This document shows, piece by piece, positions 55,503 through 64,000 of a stretch of 64,000 bases of DNA. This DNA is from G963665085 sp963665085 (GTDB lineage Bacteria; Bacteroidota; Bacteroidia; Bacteroidales; JAAAOM01). Position 1 is the stretch's first letter. Every line of letters starts with the position of its first letter. The notes beneath the pieces are model-generated. The model was not told the origin of the DNA, did not search any database, and worked only from the letters and a program-made list of their open reading frames with translations. The stretch spans positions 744,001-808,000 of the forward strand of contig CAXXXS010000001.1 of NCBI GenBank assembly GCA_963665085.2, written 5' to 3'. A program made the position numbers and the translations under genes.

Positions 55503-57410
55503 ATGAAAACTTTACCCTTACACCTGATTTTATTGAGTATCCTGGTCAACTCAGTTTTTGCACAGGAAAATTTAAAAGACACAATCCCTATTAATGAAGC
55601 TGTAATAACCGGCTCAAAAGTTGAAGTTTCACGAAAAAACATTCCTCTAAGTGTTACAAGTATTACAGAGGAGGAAATTGTACAATCCAATGAAACTAAT
55701 GTTTTACCACTAATTAGTCAACAGGTTCCCGGTGTTTTTGTAACAGAAAAAGGTGTTACTGGATTTGGCGTTTCTGACGGTGCTGCAGGAAAAATCTCAA
55801 TGCGGGGAATTGGTGGCAGTCCCAACACACAGGTTTTAATGCTAATTGATGGTCACCCACAATACATGGGAATATTTGGCCACCCACTGCCCGATGCTTA
55901 CGTAACAACAGATGTCGAAAAAATTGAAGTAATCCGTGGACCGGCATCCATCCTTTACGGTTCAAATGCGATGGGAGGCGTTATCAATATCATCACAAAA
56001 AAACAAAAGAAAGACGGGCTAAATGGTAATTTCCATGCCATGTATGGTTCATACAACACTCAAAAATATTCGGGTTCTGTTGGATACAAAAAAGACAAAC
56101 TATCTACGTTTATTTCTATCAATCGCGAACATACTGATGGACACAGAGACACTTCTAACTTTGATATTACAAATGGATACATAAAAATGGATTACAAAGT
56201 CAACGAGCATTTCACTGCTACAGCCGACTTTAGTATTGCTGACTTTATATCCGAAGATCCAGGAGCCGAGAGCACTGTAGGCACAACACCCCAATTTTTT
56301 GAGGTTGATATTACAAGAGGAAAAGCAGCCCTTTCAATAGATAATAAATATGCTTCTTTTGAAGGGGCTTTTAAAGTTTTCTACAATTTTGGAGAACATG
56401 ATCTTTCTGATGGCTGGCATTCTAATGACCGAAATACCGGTTTAATGTTTTACCAGAGTTTTCATCCATTTACTGGTAATACTTTTACCTTTGGTGTTGA
56501 TTATAAAAATTTTGGCGGAAAAGGAAGTCCAATTTCTACGATGGCTAAAGACGAGGACGGAAATGTAATATTTGAAAATGGAAGTCCTAAAATGATCGTT
56601 TCTCCGTATAATAATGTATGGACTACAATAAACGAATATGCCTTTTATGCATATTCACAACAAAAAATACTTGAAGATCTACGACTAAGTGCAGGAATCC
56701 GATACGAAAATAACAGCGCATATGGAGATGAATGGATTCCGCAAGTAGGATTGGTTTACCGACCATTTGCAAGTACTACATTAAAAACTTCTGTTTCTAA
56801 AGGTTTCAGAAGCCCTACAATCAGGGAACTATATCTATTCCCTCCAGCAAATGATGAGTTAGAACCGGAACGAATGATGAGTTATGATTTTACTATCATG
56901 CAAGAGCTATTTAATAATAAGCTCAATATTGAATTAACAGGATATATTGCAGATGGAGAAAATCTTATCATAACAATTCCTGCACCTCCTCCTCCACCGA
57001 GAAATGTGAATAGTGATGCATTCCATCATAAAGGAATTGAGTTTCTAGCAAAATGGCAAATAACAAAAACTACTTTCTTTCACTTGAACTATGCTTATCT
57101 TTCAATGAAAGAGCCTTTACTTGCTGCCCCTGAAAATCAACTATTTTTAAATCTACGACAACAATTTGGCAAATTCAATCTTTCTCTAAACTCAGAATTT
57201 GTAAATAATCTTTACCTCAAGGTAGAAGAAAATAATACAGTTACAGAAGATTATGTATTAGTCAATGCGCGTTTGAATTATAAAATCAACAAATCCATTT
57301 CTGTTTACACAAACGCAAAAAATATCCTTAACCAGGATTACGCTATTAATTATGACTATCCAATGCCAGGATTTACGATGTTTGCCGGTATTAACATACA
57401 TTTTGATTAA
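55503..57410 (+). CDS. TonB-dependent receptor, likely nickel or metallophore uptake
   Basis: A 635-residue outer-membrane receptor without the SusC extension. Signal peptide ends near VFAQ. The plug domain runs from about residue 45 to 155 (LMLIDGHPQYMG, IEVIRGPASILYGSNAMGGVINIITKK), and the barrel ends with the terminal Phe-Asp. The ligand is not given by the sequence; NikR, HupE and a UreH-like protein in the same run make nickel the best guess. TAA overlaps the next ATG (TAATG), so the next gene is translationally coupled. Confidence 0.9.
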   Translation: MKTLPLHLILLSILVNSVFAQENLKDTIPINEAVITGSKVEVSRKNIPLSVTSITEEEIVQSNETNVLPLISQQVPGVFVTEKGVTGFGVSDGAAGKISMRGIGGSPNTQVLMLIDGHPQYMGIFGHPLPDAYVTTDVEKIEVIRGPASILYGSNAMGGVINIITKKQKKDGLNGNFHAMYGSYNTQKYSGSVGYKKDKLSTFISINREHTDGHRDTSNFDITNGYIKMDYKVNEHFTATADFSIADFISEDPGAESTVGTTPQFFEVDITRGKAALSIDNKYASFEGAFKVFYNFGEHDLSDGWHSNDRNTGLMFYQSFHPFTGNTFTFGVDYKNFGGKGSPISTMAKDEDGNVIFENGSPKMIVSPYNNVWTTINEYAFYAYSQQKILEDLRLSAGIRYENNSAYGDEWIPQVGLVYRPFASTTLKTSVSKGFRSPTIRELYLFPPANDELEPERMMSYDFTIMQELFNNKLNIELTGYIADGENLIITIPAPPPPPRNVNSDAFHHKGIEFLAKWQITKTTFFHLNYAYLSMKEPLLAAPENQLFLNLRQQFGKFNLSLNSEFVNNLYLKVEENNTVTEDYVLVNARLNYKINKSISVYTNAKNILNQDYAINYDYPMPGFTMFAGINIHFD

Positions 57411-58705
57411 TGATGATGAAAAAAATAATAATTAATTTTCTATTAATAATTACAACTGCATTAAGTGTTTTAGCACACTCAGGAAAAGCAAAGTATCATG
57501 CTATCATAGAGATGGACAATAGTCCATCGTCTATGAATGCGCTTACATTAGCACTCGCTAATACAGAAATCGAGATATTGGCTGTTCTAACAAATAGTAT
57601 TGAAAGTGAGAAAGATATTTCGGAAATGCTTAAATCTTTCTTCCATGATGGAATTCCCGTTTATGAATCGTCTACAAAAGAAAAAGCTATTAAGAATCTT
57701 ACAGAGATATTTAACAATGAGCCAGACTCAAGTATCTACCTTGGTTTCTGCGGACTTGCAAAATTATCTGCTATTATGGAGTTCGAAAAAGGACAATTTC
57801 TATTATCTCAAATCATTGTGTTCGAAAATGATAAGAATCTAAAATCAAAAGAGATTAAACCCATTTTAGAATTTCTATCAAACAATAAAATCCCTTTAAA
57901 TCTGATAGAAGGACAAGTATTGGTCAACAATTGGAGAAATAGCCTCAAATACAATCTCTATGCTGATGAAATAGAAAAACAATACAAAAAAAATCAAAAC
58001 AAAATAGTACTTGAAAAAGAATTGGTTTCCTGTTTCTTAAAAGAAAACTCAGCATTCAAATTACAAGTCTCTAATGAAACCAACAATCAATATGTTTTTG
58101 ATAGTGAAAAACAAAGTCCAGACGAATTATTAAACAATACCTTAACCCAGGATTTTTCAAAAGAAAATAAAGTATTTGCCACATTTCCGCAGGATAAGGG
58201 TGTCTTTGCAGAAGATGTACAACAGATAATGGACGAAACAATGTTTATGCATGGTTATTCAGAATGGCGCGCATGTGTAATAACAAACGAGTTACACGGA
58301 CATTTAGGAATTTATGCTGTTGTAGGAGCAAAGATGGGTATTCGGGCAAGAGAATATTTCCGTATAGGTGTTGATGATATCGAAATAACTACCTATGCCG
58401 GTACAACTCCTCCTTTTAGTTGTCTTAATGATGGCTTGCAAGTTGGTACAGGAGGAACTCTCGGGCATGGATTAATCGAAGTTGATACCACAGTAAAGAC
58501 AAAGCCAGCAGCTACATTTCAATTTAAAAACAACTCTGTGTACATGGAACTAAAACCCGAATATTGGGACCAGGTAAAAAAAGATATCAAATACGGAGTA
58601 GTAACATTTGGTATGGATACAGAAAAATATTGGGCATATGTACGAAAACTTGCATTAAAATACTGGCATGATTGGGACAGGCATCATATCTTTATAATAA
58701 ACTAA
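57410..58705 (+). CDS. Secreted fusion: nucleoside-hydrolase-like domain plus FmdE domain
   Basis: A 431-residue exported protein; signal peptide ends near VLAHS. Residues about 28-150 resemble an inosine-uridine nucleoside hydrolase start (HAIIEMDNSPSSMNALTLAL, ILAVLTNS). The metal-binding D-x-D-x4-DD is broken, with only one Asp left, so it is not expected to hydrolyse nucleosides. Residues about 280-431 form an FmdE-like domain with ELHGHLGIYAVVGAKMGIRA and GTGGTLGHGLIEVD. FmdE-like domains bind metal in other proteins; the usual Cys after HGHL is replaced here by Gly. Coupled to the TonB-dependent receptor. Domain assignments are by eye. Confidence 0.72.
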   Translation: MMMKKIIINFLLIITTALSVLAHSGKAKYHAIIEMDNSPSSMNALTLALANTEIEILAVLTNSIESEKDISEMLKSFFHDGIPVYESSTKEKAIKNLTEIFNNEPDSSIYLGFCGLAKLSAIMEFEKGQFLLSQIIVFENDKNLKSKEIKPILEFLSNNKIPLNLIEGQVLVNNWRNSLKYNLYADEIEKQYKKNQNKIVLEKELVSCFLKENSAFKLQVSNETNNQYVFDSEKQSPDELLNNTLTQDFSKENKVFATFPQDKGVFAEDVQQIMDETMFMHGYSEWRACVITNELHGHLGIYAVVGAKMGIRAREYFRIGVDDIEITTYAGTTPPFSCLNDGLQVGTGGTLGHGLIEVDTTVKTKPAATFQFKNNSVYMELKPEYWDQVKKDIKYGVVTFGMDTEKYWAYVRKLALKYWHDWDRHHIFIIN

Positions 58706-58716
58706 AAAATAAAGAT

Positions 58717-59583
58717 ATGGCATCTTACAAAATTTTATTTTTCGTTATTGGAACTCTTATCAGTGCAAATATTGGCTTCTCGCAAAGTGACGCCCCAAAA
58801 TGTAAAGCAGATAAAATAATAATAGAAGAACAAAGAGAACTAAATAAAAACAATAACGTCTTTCAAAAAATAAGATTTGATTACTCCGTTAAGGGCGATG
58901 CCTTGACAACAGATAAAAAAAGAACCGAAGTTATATCATACGACAAATCAGGAAGAATTTCTGAATGGGCTTATTACAAAAATAACACCCAGGTTGAAGC
59001 CATTTACAGATACAGTTACGACTCACGAAATAATATTTCTGAACTTACATTGTTTTCTGATATTGGTGATGTACTCGAAAAAACAGTTTATAACTATGAT
59101 CACACCGGCAATCTCTCCCAGGAAACTTTTTTTGAAGCAGGGAATACATTTGTATCTCGCTCTACGTATGAAATAAACACAGAATCAAAAACAATAACAG
59201 AAACAGAATATTCTCTCAATAACGCTCCCCTATCTAAAAGGATATATTATTACTCTGACCTTGATAGTGGAAAGATTACCAAAGAAGAAGTATTCAAACA
59301 AGGTAATAACTTATATTATACAGTTGAGCGAATTTTTAATAATAAAGGAAATATAGAAAGAGAAGATTTTTTCTCACCTTCAGGTAATCTGGCTTATCAA
59401 TTCATGTATAATTATGATGAAAGTGGTAATAATACAGAAAAAATAAAATATTCGCCAACAAGAGATGTGTTACAGAAATTTACTAATGCTTATACCAAAT
59501 CAGGACTCGAAATGGGCATGATTGAATATGACAGGCAGGGAAGAATAATTTCCTATTTAAAATATGATTATGAAAATTATTAA
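58717..59583 (+). CDS. Secreted protein with YD-like repeats
   Basis: A 288-residue exported protein from ATG 58717 (MASYKILFFV); the earlier in-frame ATG at 58672 would overlap the FmdE-fusion gene by 34 bp and lacks a signal at its start. Signal peptide ends near GFSQ. The rest is a run of repeats of the type YDKSGRISEWAYYKNN, YDHTGNLSQETFFEAGN, YDESGNNTEKIKYSP and YDRQGRIISYLKYD. Such repeats form beta sheets as in RHS/YD proteins, but here without a toxin. It lies 11 bp after the FmdE fusion gene. Confidence 0.78.
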   Translation: MASYKILFFVIGTLISANIGFSQSDAPKCKADKIIIEEQRELNKNNNVFQKIRFDYSVKGDALTTDKKRTEVISYDKSGRISEWAYYKNNTQVEAIYRYSYDSRNNISELTLFSDIGDVLEKTVYNYDHTGNLSQETFFEAGNTFVSRSTYEINTESKTITETEYSLNNAPLSKRIYYYSDLDSGKITKEEVFKQGNNLYYTVERIFNNKGNIEREDFFSPSGNLAYQFMYNYDESGNNTEKIKYSPTRDVLQKFTNAYTKSGLEMGMIEYDRQGRIISYLKYDYENY

Positions 59584-59630
59584 ACTATAATTTATTATTA
59601 GTACCATTATAAACTTACTAAACCTATTTT

Positions 59631-60344
59631 ATGGAAAGTACATTATGGGTATTATGCTTAACAGCAGCTTCAGTCGGGTTTGCACACACCATACTTGGGC
59701 CTGATCATTATTTACCATTTGTTGTGATGGCTAAAGCACGAGGCTGGAATATTTTTAAGACCATTTGGATAACATTTACTTGTGGGCTGGGACATGTACT
59801 TAGTTCAGTTGTAATTGGTGTGGTTGGCATAGCAATGGGTGTTGGCGTAGGAAAACTGGAAAATATTGAAGCATTTAGGGGGGATATTGCAGCATGGGCA
59901 TTATTTATTTTTGGTCTTGTATATTTATTTTGGGGTTTATGGCGGGTTTATTTAATGCGCCCCCATAAACACAAACACATCCATGACGATGGAATTGTTC
60001 ACGAACATAAGCATTCTCATAGCCATGGACATGGACACCTGCATAAGTATGAAAAAGGCGCAACTTTAACTCCATGGATACTTTTTGTTGTTTTTGTTTT
60101 GGGCCCTTGTGAAGTGCTAATCCCCATCCTAATGTACCCGGCAGCAAAACTATCAACAGGTGGGATTGTACTTGTAAGTCTTGTATTTTCTATTGCTACA
60201 ATTGCAACCATGATAACGACAACAATTCTTATTATAAAAGGCATCAATTTTTTTAAACCAAATATTCTTGAAAAATATACCCATGCAATTGCCGGAGCTG
60301 CAATTTCAATAAGCGCTGCAGCAATTTTATTTCTAGGACTTTAA
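59631..60344 (+). CDS. UreH/RcnA-like nickel or cobalt membrane protein with His-rich loop
   Basis: A 237-residue inner-membrane protein with about six membrane segments. HTILGPDHYLPFVVMA near the start is the H-x4-DH motif of the NiCoT/UreH/RcnA class. Between segments three and four a loop rich in His and Lys (HKHKHIHDDGIVHEHKHS and SHGHGH) is a probable metal-binding site. The conserved GPCEVLIPIL follows. It could be importer or exporter; neighbours favour nickel homeostasis. Confidence 0.86.
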   Translation: MESTLWVLCLTAASVGFAHTILGPDHYLPFVVMAKARGWNIFKTIWITFTCGLGHVLSSVVIGVVGIAMGVGVGKLENIEAFRGDIAAWALFIFGLVYLFWGLWRVYLMRPHKHKHIHDDGIVHEHKHSHSHGHGHLHKYEKGATLTPWILFVVFVLGPCEVLIPILMYPAAKLSTGGIVLVSLVFSIATIATMITTTILIIKGINFFKPNILEKYTHAIAGAAISISAAAILFLGL

Positions 60345-60473
60345 TAGACATTTTATGACTCCGTCATTTCAAATTAACTAGATTAAGCAGTGTAATGAAA
60401 ATCAAAATTTAATTTTCGTACTTTTATTATTTTCCTTATTTTCGACCCCATTTTTGAAATTGAAGGGAAGACT

Positions 60474-61853
60474 ATGTTTATTTTAATGATATTTATTTTT
60501 GTGGCGGGTTATACTGCTATTGCTCTCGAACACAATATACATGTTGATAAAGCTGCGACTGCATTAGTTACAGGTGTTTTAATATGGATACTTTATATTT
60601 TAGATGCAAACCACATTGTTGCTGGTTTATCTGAATCACAAAACTGGCTTGATTTTTTAAGCATACACCCACATGGAGAAGCCACAGAGTTTATAGTTCA
60701 TTATGAACTTATGCACCACCTAAGTGAAATATCAGAAATTATTTTCTTTTTGATTGGTGCTATGACAATCGTTGAAGTAGTTGATCATCATCAGGGATTT
60801 TCTTTAATCACCAATCGCATAAAAACCACAAACAAACAAAAACTGATGTGGATAATCTGTATTCTTACTTTTTTCATGTCAGCAACACTTGACAATTTAA
60901 CTACAACAATTGTAATGGTTACGCTATTACGAAAATTGATTGCAAACAAAAAAAACCGATGGATATTTGTTGGTATGGTGGTAATTGCAGCTAACTCTGG
61001 AGGGGCTTGGTCCCCGATTGGAGACGTAACAACCATTATGCTATGGGTAAAAGGACAAATAACAGCCGGGAGTGTTATCGTTGATGTTATTGTACCTTCT
61101 TTAGTTTCACTTCTAGTCCCTTTAATTGTACTCACTTTCTTTTTGAAAGGGAATATTCAACGTCCAATAGATGATAGTTTATCAAATACAGAACACCCTA
61201 TTTCCGAAGGAGAAAAAAAGTTATTTCTTGCTTTTGGTGTTGCTGCATTGGTAAGTGTCCCTATATTTAAAATGGTTACGCATCTGCCTCCATACATGGG
61301 AATGTTACTCGGATTAGGTGCTCTGTGGATACTTAATGAAATAAAACACCGTAATAAAACAATGCAAGTACGTAGGCAATTATCAGTTAACCATATCATA
61401 ACACGAATTGATATGCCAACAATTATGTTTTTTATTGGTATCCTACTCGCTGTTGGGGGATTACAATCGGCAGGCCATCTGTCTGACCTCGCACAATGGC
61501 TTGATAACACAACAAAAGGTAATATCTATATTATTGATATAGCAATTGGAGCGTTATCATCTATTGTTGATAATGTTCCGCTTGTAGCAGCTGCCATGGG
61601 TATGTATCCTGTTGCTGACCCTGTCTCTGGAATTGCTGCTTCTAACCCATTCATGGTTGATGGAAATTTCTGGAAATTCCTTGCCTACTGTGCAGGTACC
61701 GGTGGAAGTATGCTAATAATTGGCTCAGCTGCCGGTGTTGCAGCGATGGGATTAGAAAAAATCGATTTTGTATGGTACCTGAAACGAATTAGTGTATTTG
61801 CATTGATAGGTTATGTTTCAGGAGCGTTTACTTATTTTCTGATGTTTAACTAA
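60474..61853 (+). CDS. nhaD: NhaD-type Na+/H+ antiporter
   Basis: A 459-residue antiporter of the NhaD/ArsB (IT) superfamily. Landmarks are HNIHVDKAATALVTG, FLIGAMTIVEVVDHHQGF, MSATLDNLTTTIVMVTLLRK and GALSSIVDNVPLVAAAMGMY, all typical of NhaD. A sodium-dependent role in pH or salt homeostasis is expected and matches a marine or brackish habitat. 129 bp after the UreH-like gene; it is also 12 bp before the Usp gene. Confidence 0.92.
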   Translation: MFILMIFIFVAGYTAIALEHNIHVDKAATALVTGVLIWILYILDANHIVAGLSESQNWLDFLSIHPHGEATEFIVHYELMHHLSEISEIIFFLIGAMTIVEVVDHHQGFSLITNRIKTTNKQKLMWIICILTFFMSATLDNLTTTIVMVTLLRKLIANKKNRWIFVGMVVIAANSGGAWSPIGDVTTIMLWVKGQITAGSVIVDVIVPSLVSLLVPLIVLTFFLKGNIQRPIDDSLSNTEHPISEGEKKLFLAFGVAALVSVPIFKMVTHLPPYMGMLLGLGALWILNEIKHRNKTMQVRRQLSVNHIITRIDMPTIMFFIGILLAVGGLQSAGHLSDLAQWLDNTTKGNIYIIDIAIGALSSIVDNVPLVAAAMGMYPVADPVSGIAASNPFMVDGNFWKFLAYCAGTGGSMLIIGSAAGVAAMGLEKIDFVWYLKRISVFALIGYVSGAFTYFLMFN

Positions 61854-61865
61854 AAAATTTAGAAG

Positions 61866-62987
61866 ATGTTTGTTACAATACGATCATACAATAGCTTAAA
61901 AAAAGCAGATTTTATAAAATATAAACTCGGATTAGCTGGTGTAGAATGCAAAACCATTTCTCAAAAAGAAGGAACGCAGAATTCCCCGAAGTATAAAATT
62001 GAGGTTCTTGCTGAACAGGCAGAAAAAGCCGTTCAGGTACTTTTAACACTTGCAGCAGAATATCCTAAGGAAGATTTCGAATTAAAAAATGACCCTAACG
62101 GATTATTACATATTCTTATACCTATAGATTTTTCTGTAAAATCTTTTGAAGCAGCTAAATATACTATCGAAATTGCTAAAAGACGTCCGGTTGAAATTAA
62201 GTTTCTCCATGTCTGGAATGACGACTTAGACGACTTTATCGCCGAACGAGGTTCCCTTGAGATTGAAGACTTTAAACGCTTGCAATGCAATGAGATTAAA
62301 AGAAACATTAACAACAGTTTAGATGTTTTCAGGCAAAAGCTAAATAAACTCATTGACGAAACAAAAACACGGGATAACCTGCTTTATCATTTCACCATTG
62401 TAGAAGGGGAAGTTAGTAGACAAATTGAAAAAACTATTTATCGCTGTAAACCTCAATTAATAATAATTGCACATAATACAGACAAAGACTTCAGGTTTAG
62501 GATTAGCCGGGAGATTGCCAGTGGTATTATCAATTTAGCCTATTGTCCGGTTTTTTATATCCCTCAAAAACTCTATCATCACCCGATAGAAAAACTGCAT
62601 GTAATGTATATCACAAACTTTGATAAAAATGTATATCAATCATTTAAAATTTTCCAGGAAATTACAAATGGTTTTGATACAAACATCAATATCACGCATG
62701 TGGCCCAGGAAGGTTCAGAAAAACAAGTACAGGAAAAAATGGATACACTTGTAAAGGAGTTGCAGGCAATAAAAGAATTAAAGGAGCTAAAAATAAAATC
62801 AACTATTTTAAACAATAAAGACCTGCTAAAAGGTTTTGATACCTATATAGAAGAAAATCATATTGATATAATATCGTTTATTTCCCAGGAATATAGTATC
62901 TGGCATAAACTTTTTAATCCTGATAACCTCAGAAATTTAATGAATGGGAGCACTTTGCCATTGCTTGTCTTTAAATACAAAGGATAA
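61866..62987 (+). CDS. Universal stress protein with N-terminal DUF2007 domain
   Basis: A 373-residue protein. Residues 1-70 have the DUF2007 pattern MFVTIRSYNSLKKADFIKYKL, a small signalling-like domain. About 80-240 is a UspA domain with ILIPIDFSVKSFEAAKYTIEIAKRR and ARNFIK-type helix ends. A further UspA-like half follows (IEKLHVMYITNFDKN to LPLLVFKYKG). The ATP-binding G-x2-G-x9-G(S/T) motif is not obvious. Likely cotranscribed with nhaD; a stress or ion-status role is inference. Confidence 0.82.
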   Translation: MFVTIRSYNSLKKADFIKYKLGLAGVECKTISQKEGTQNSPKYKIEVLAEQAEKAVQVLLTLAAEYPKEDFELKNDPNGLLHILIPIDFSVKSFEAAKYTIEIAKRRPVEIKFLHVWNDDLDDFIAERGSLEIEDFKRLQCNEIKRNINNSLDVFRQKLNKLIDETKTRDNLLYHFTIVEGEVSRQIEKTIYRCKPQLIIIAHNTDKDFRFRISREIASGIINLAYCPVFYIPQKLYHHPIEKLHVMYITNFDKNVYQSFKIFQEITNGFDTNINITHVAQEGSEKQVQEKMDTLVKELQAIKELKELKIKSTILNNKDLLKGFDTYIEENHIDIISFISQEYSIWHKLFNPDNLRNLMNGSTLPLLVFKYKG

Positions 62988-63009
62988 ATAAGCTGAATAC
63001 TCTTATCCT
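62981..63009. terminator. Hairpin over convergent stop codons of usp and fnr-like genes
   Basis: AGGATAA (62981-62987) and TTATCCT (63003-63009) form a 7-bp stem that includes both stop codons, so one short dyad can terminate both genes. Confidence 0.5.
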
Positions 63010-63698
63010 GTTTTACTTATTTGTTCGAGCGCCTCAATATTTAGGATTTCAAAATATCCATTTTTATCCAGAATTATTTTCTCCTCCTTAAAATCGTTTA
63101 AAACACGTATGGCACTCATTGTAGACATACCTGTAAAATCAGCAAGATCTTTTCTTGATAGGGACATATTAAACGTTTTACTTTTAAAGACTTCCTTTGT
63201 AAGATAAAGAAGGGCCCCTGCAATTCTTCCGTTTAATTGTTTATTTACTATATCATATAATTGATAATATGTATACAAGGTAGTTCCGCTCATCTTTTTG
63301 ATTAGTGATGTAGCAAAAGCTCCATTACCATGAATAAGATTACGAACTATATTGATATCTATTAAACACAAGATAGAATTTTCAACTGCAGCTACAGAAA
63401 AATCAAATGTGCTTTTACCAAAAAGTGAAGCAAGTCCTATAATTTGTCCTGGAGGAAAAAAATTAAGAATTACATCTTTATGTCCTTGCTCTCCTTCAAT
63501 GTACTGTTTTACCAAACCTTTTTTAACGTACATAACATGAGAAGCAAATGCTCCCTGTTTTGCAATTATTTCTGATTTATTAAACTTTATTTCAACTTTG
63601 CCTTTATCAGCGATTTCAAGCTCGCTATCACCAAGGCGCTTAAAGCATTCTGACTTGCTTTGGCAAAACAAACAATTTGCTTTTTCGTTAGAACTCAT
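63003..63698 (-). CDS. FNR-type Crp/Fnr transcriptional regulator with Fe-S cysteines
   Basis: A 231-residue regulator: N-terminal cyclic-nucleotide-binding-like beta roll and C-terminal winged helix (SLSRKDLADFTGMSTMSAIRVL). Cys9, Cys12 and Cys18 (NCLFCQSKSEC) have the C-x2-C-x5-C spacing of FNR Cys20/23/29. Cys111 lies 93 residues after Cys18, exactly as Cys122 after Cys29 in E. coli FNR, so an O2-labile [4Fe-4S] cluster is very likely. In the recognition helix Arg is kept, but the FNR Glu209 position is Met, so the DNA site may differ from TTGAT-N4-ATCAA. Convergent with the usp gene. Confidence 0.9.
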   Translation of the reverse strand: MSSNEKANCLFCQSKSECFKRLGDSELEIADKGKVEIKFNKSEIIAKQGAFASHVMYVKKGLVKQYIEGEQGHKDVILNFFPPGQIIGLASLFGKSTFDFSVAAVENSILCLIDINIVRNLIHGNGAFATSLIKKMSGTTLYTYYQLYDIVNKQLNGRIAGALLYLTKEVFKSKTFNMSLSRKDLADFTGMSTMSAIRVLNDFKEEKIILDKNGYFEILNIEALEQISKTG

Positions 63699-63744
63699 TT
63701 AGTTAACTAGTTAATGGTAATCTAAATCACCTTTTTAATAGATA

Positions 63745-63759
63745 TTGATCTATAATCAT
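63745..63759. promoter_or_regulatory. FNR-like half-site pair TTGAT-N5-ATCAT
   Basis: TTGAT and ATCAT are divergent halves of an FNR-like box, with a five-base rather than four-base spacer. It sits between the Fnr-type gene and the plus-strand gene starting at 63876 and could control both. Confidence 0.35.
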
Positions 63760-63875
63760 TATGTTTTGATTATATTTTATTCATGCCATTTGTCTCTGGC
63801 ACATTTCAACTATTAAAAGAATATAAAGGTAATATTGTTCATGATTTTTTCACATAGTAAAAAATCAGATAATCA

Positions 63876-64000
63876 ATGAATAAACAAGCTTTTGGAAATA
63901 TTGTAAAGAAAGAACAGCTTAAAAGCCTAAGTGATTCGATTGATAAAGATATTATGTTGCTCGTAGCATCTCAGCCTTTTCCAGGATATAAAGGAAATTT
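63876..64000 (+). CDS. Partial CDS at window end, unidentified
   Basis: ATG 63876 opens a frame with 41 codons and no stop before the window ends (MNKQAFGNIVKKEQLK and IMLLVASQPFPGYKGN among them). The charged N-terminus has no signal peptide. Too short to assign. It is divergent from the Fnr-type gene with the FNR-like box between. Confidence 0.6.
   Translation, partial: MNKQAFGNIVKKEQLKSLSDSIDKDIMLLVASQPFPGYKGN

Noticed and set aside
58672..58716. Upstream in-frame start for the YD-repeat protein
   Set aside because: It would overlap the preceding gene and place non-hydrophobic residues before the signal peptide.

Overview
The window looks like a chromosomal segment of a low-GC member of the Bacteroidota, most likely a Marinilabiliales/Prolixibacteraceae-like anaerobe or facultative anaerobe (lineage is inference). 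The signs are a SusC/SusD pair, fused LpxC-FabZ, a GldA-type ABC ATPase, many SPII lipoproteins and TonB-dependent receptors, and promoters of the TTTG-N19-TAnnTTTG type. No rRNA, tRNA or CRISPR array was seen.

Layout. 1-7.8 kb: a cut-off serine hydrolase and a Gfo/Idh/MocA-susC-susD outer-membrane uptake operon without local glycoside hydrolases. 8.5-17 kb: a glycerol locus, padR-glpK2-glpK1-glpF-glpA-glpB-glpC (minus strand), for glycerol entry, phosphorylation and anaerobic oxidation of glycerol-3-phosphate. 17.4-21 kb: a PKD lipoprotein and a four-gene envelope operon (two LVIVD-type proteins and two paralogous outer-membrane-like proteins). 21.2-25 kb: NUDIX hydrolase, radical SAM/GNAT-YoaP pair and M19 dipeptidase, followed by a decayed PHP-domain gene. 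25.9-31.3 kb: an FtsX-type permease, an intact IS1634-like element flanked by a 165-bp perfect direct repeat, and two small envelope genes.

31.5-53.3 kb is mostly housekeeping: rimP-nusA-infB, an HD-domain hydrolase followed by lpxD, lpxC-fabZ and lpxA, an orphan histidine kinase, rpoN, asnS, a TPR protein, gldA, metK, and a set of small enzymes (thioesterase, HAD, DgkA, DUF985 cupin). 53.4-64 kb is an accessory metal locus: nikR, a HupE/UreJ-like membrane protein, a TonB-dependent receptor, a secreted fusion of a nucleoside-hydrolase-like domain to an FmdE domain, a YD-repeat protein, a His-rich UreH/RcnA-like membrane protein, NhaD and a universal stress protein. It ends with a Crp/Fnr regulator whose four cysteines have exactly the spacing of the oxygen-sensing [4Fe-4S] FNR protein.

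The observations most worth following are: (1) the NikR-linked locus with the NH-like/FmdE fusion, a candidate undescribed nickel acquisition system; (2) a shared promoter/operator-like motif upstream of padR and between glpC and the sus operon, suggesting one PadR switch for glycerol and SusCD genes; (3) the FNR-like regulator; (4) the IS with its unusually long target duplication; (5) a degenerate M48-like protein, and a second glycerol kinase with an altered nucleotide-binding loop.
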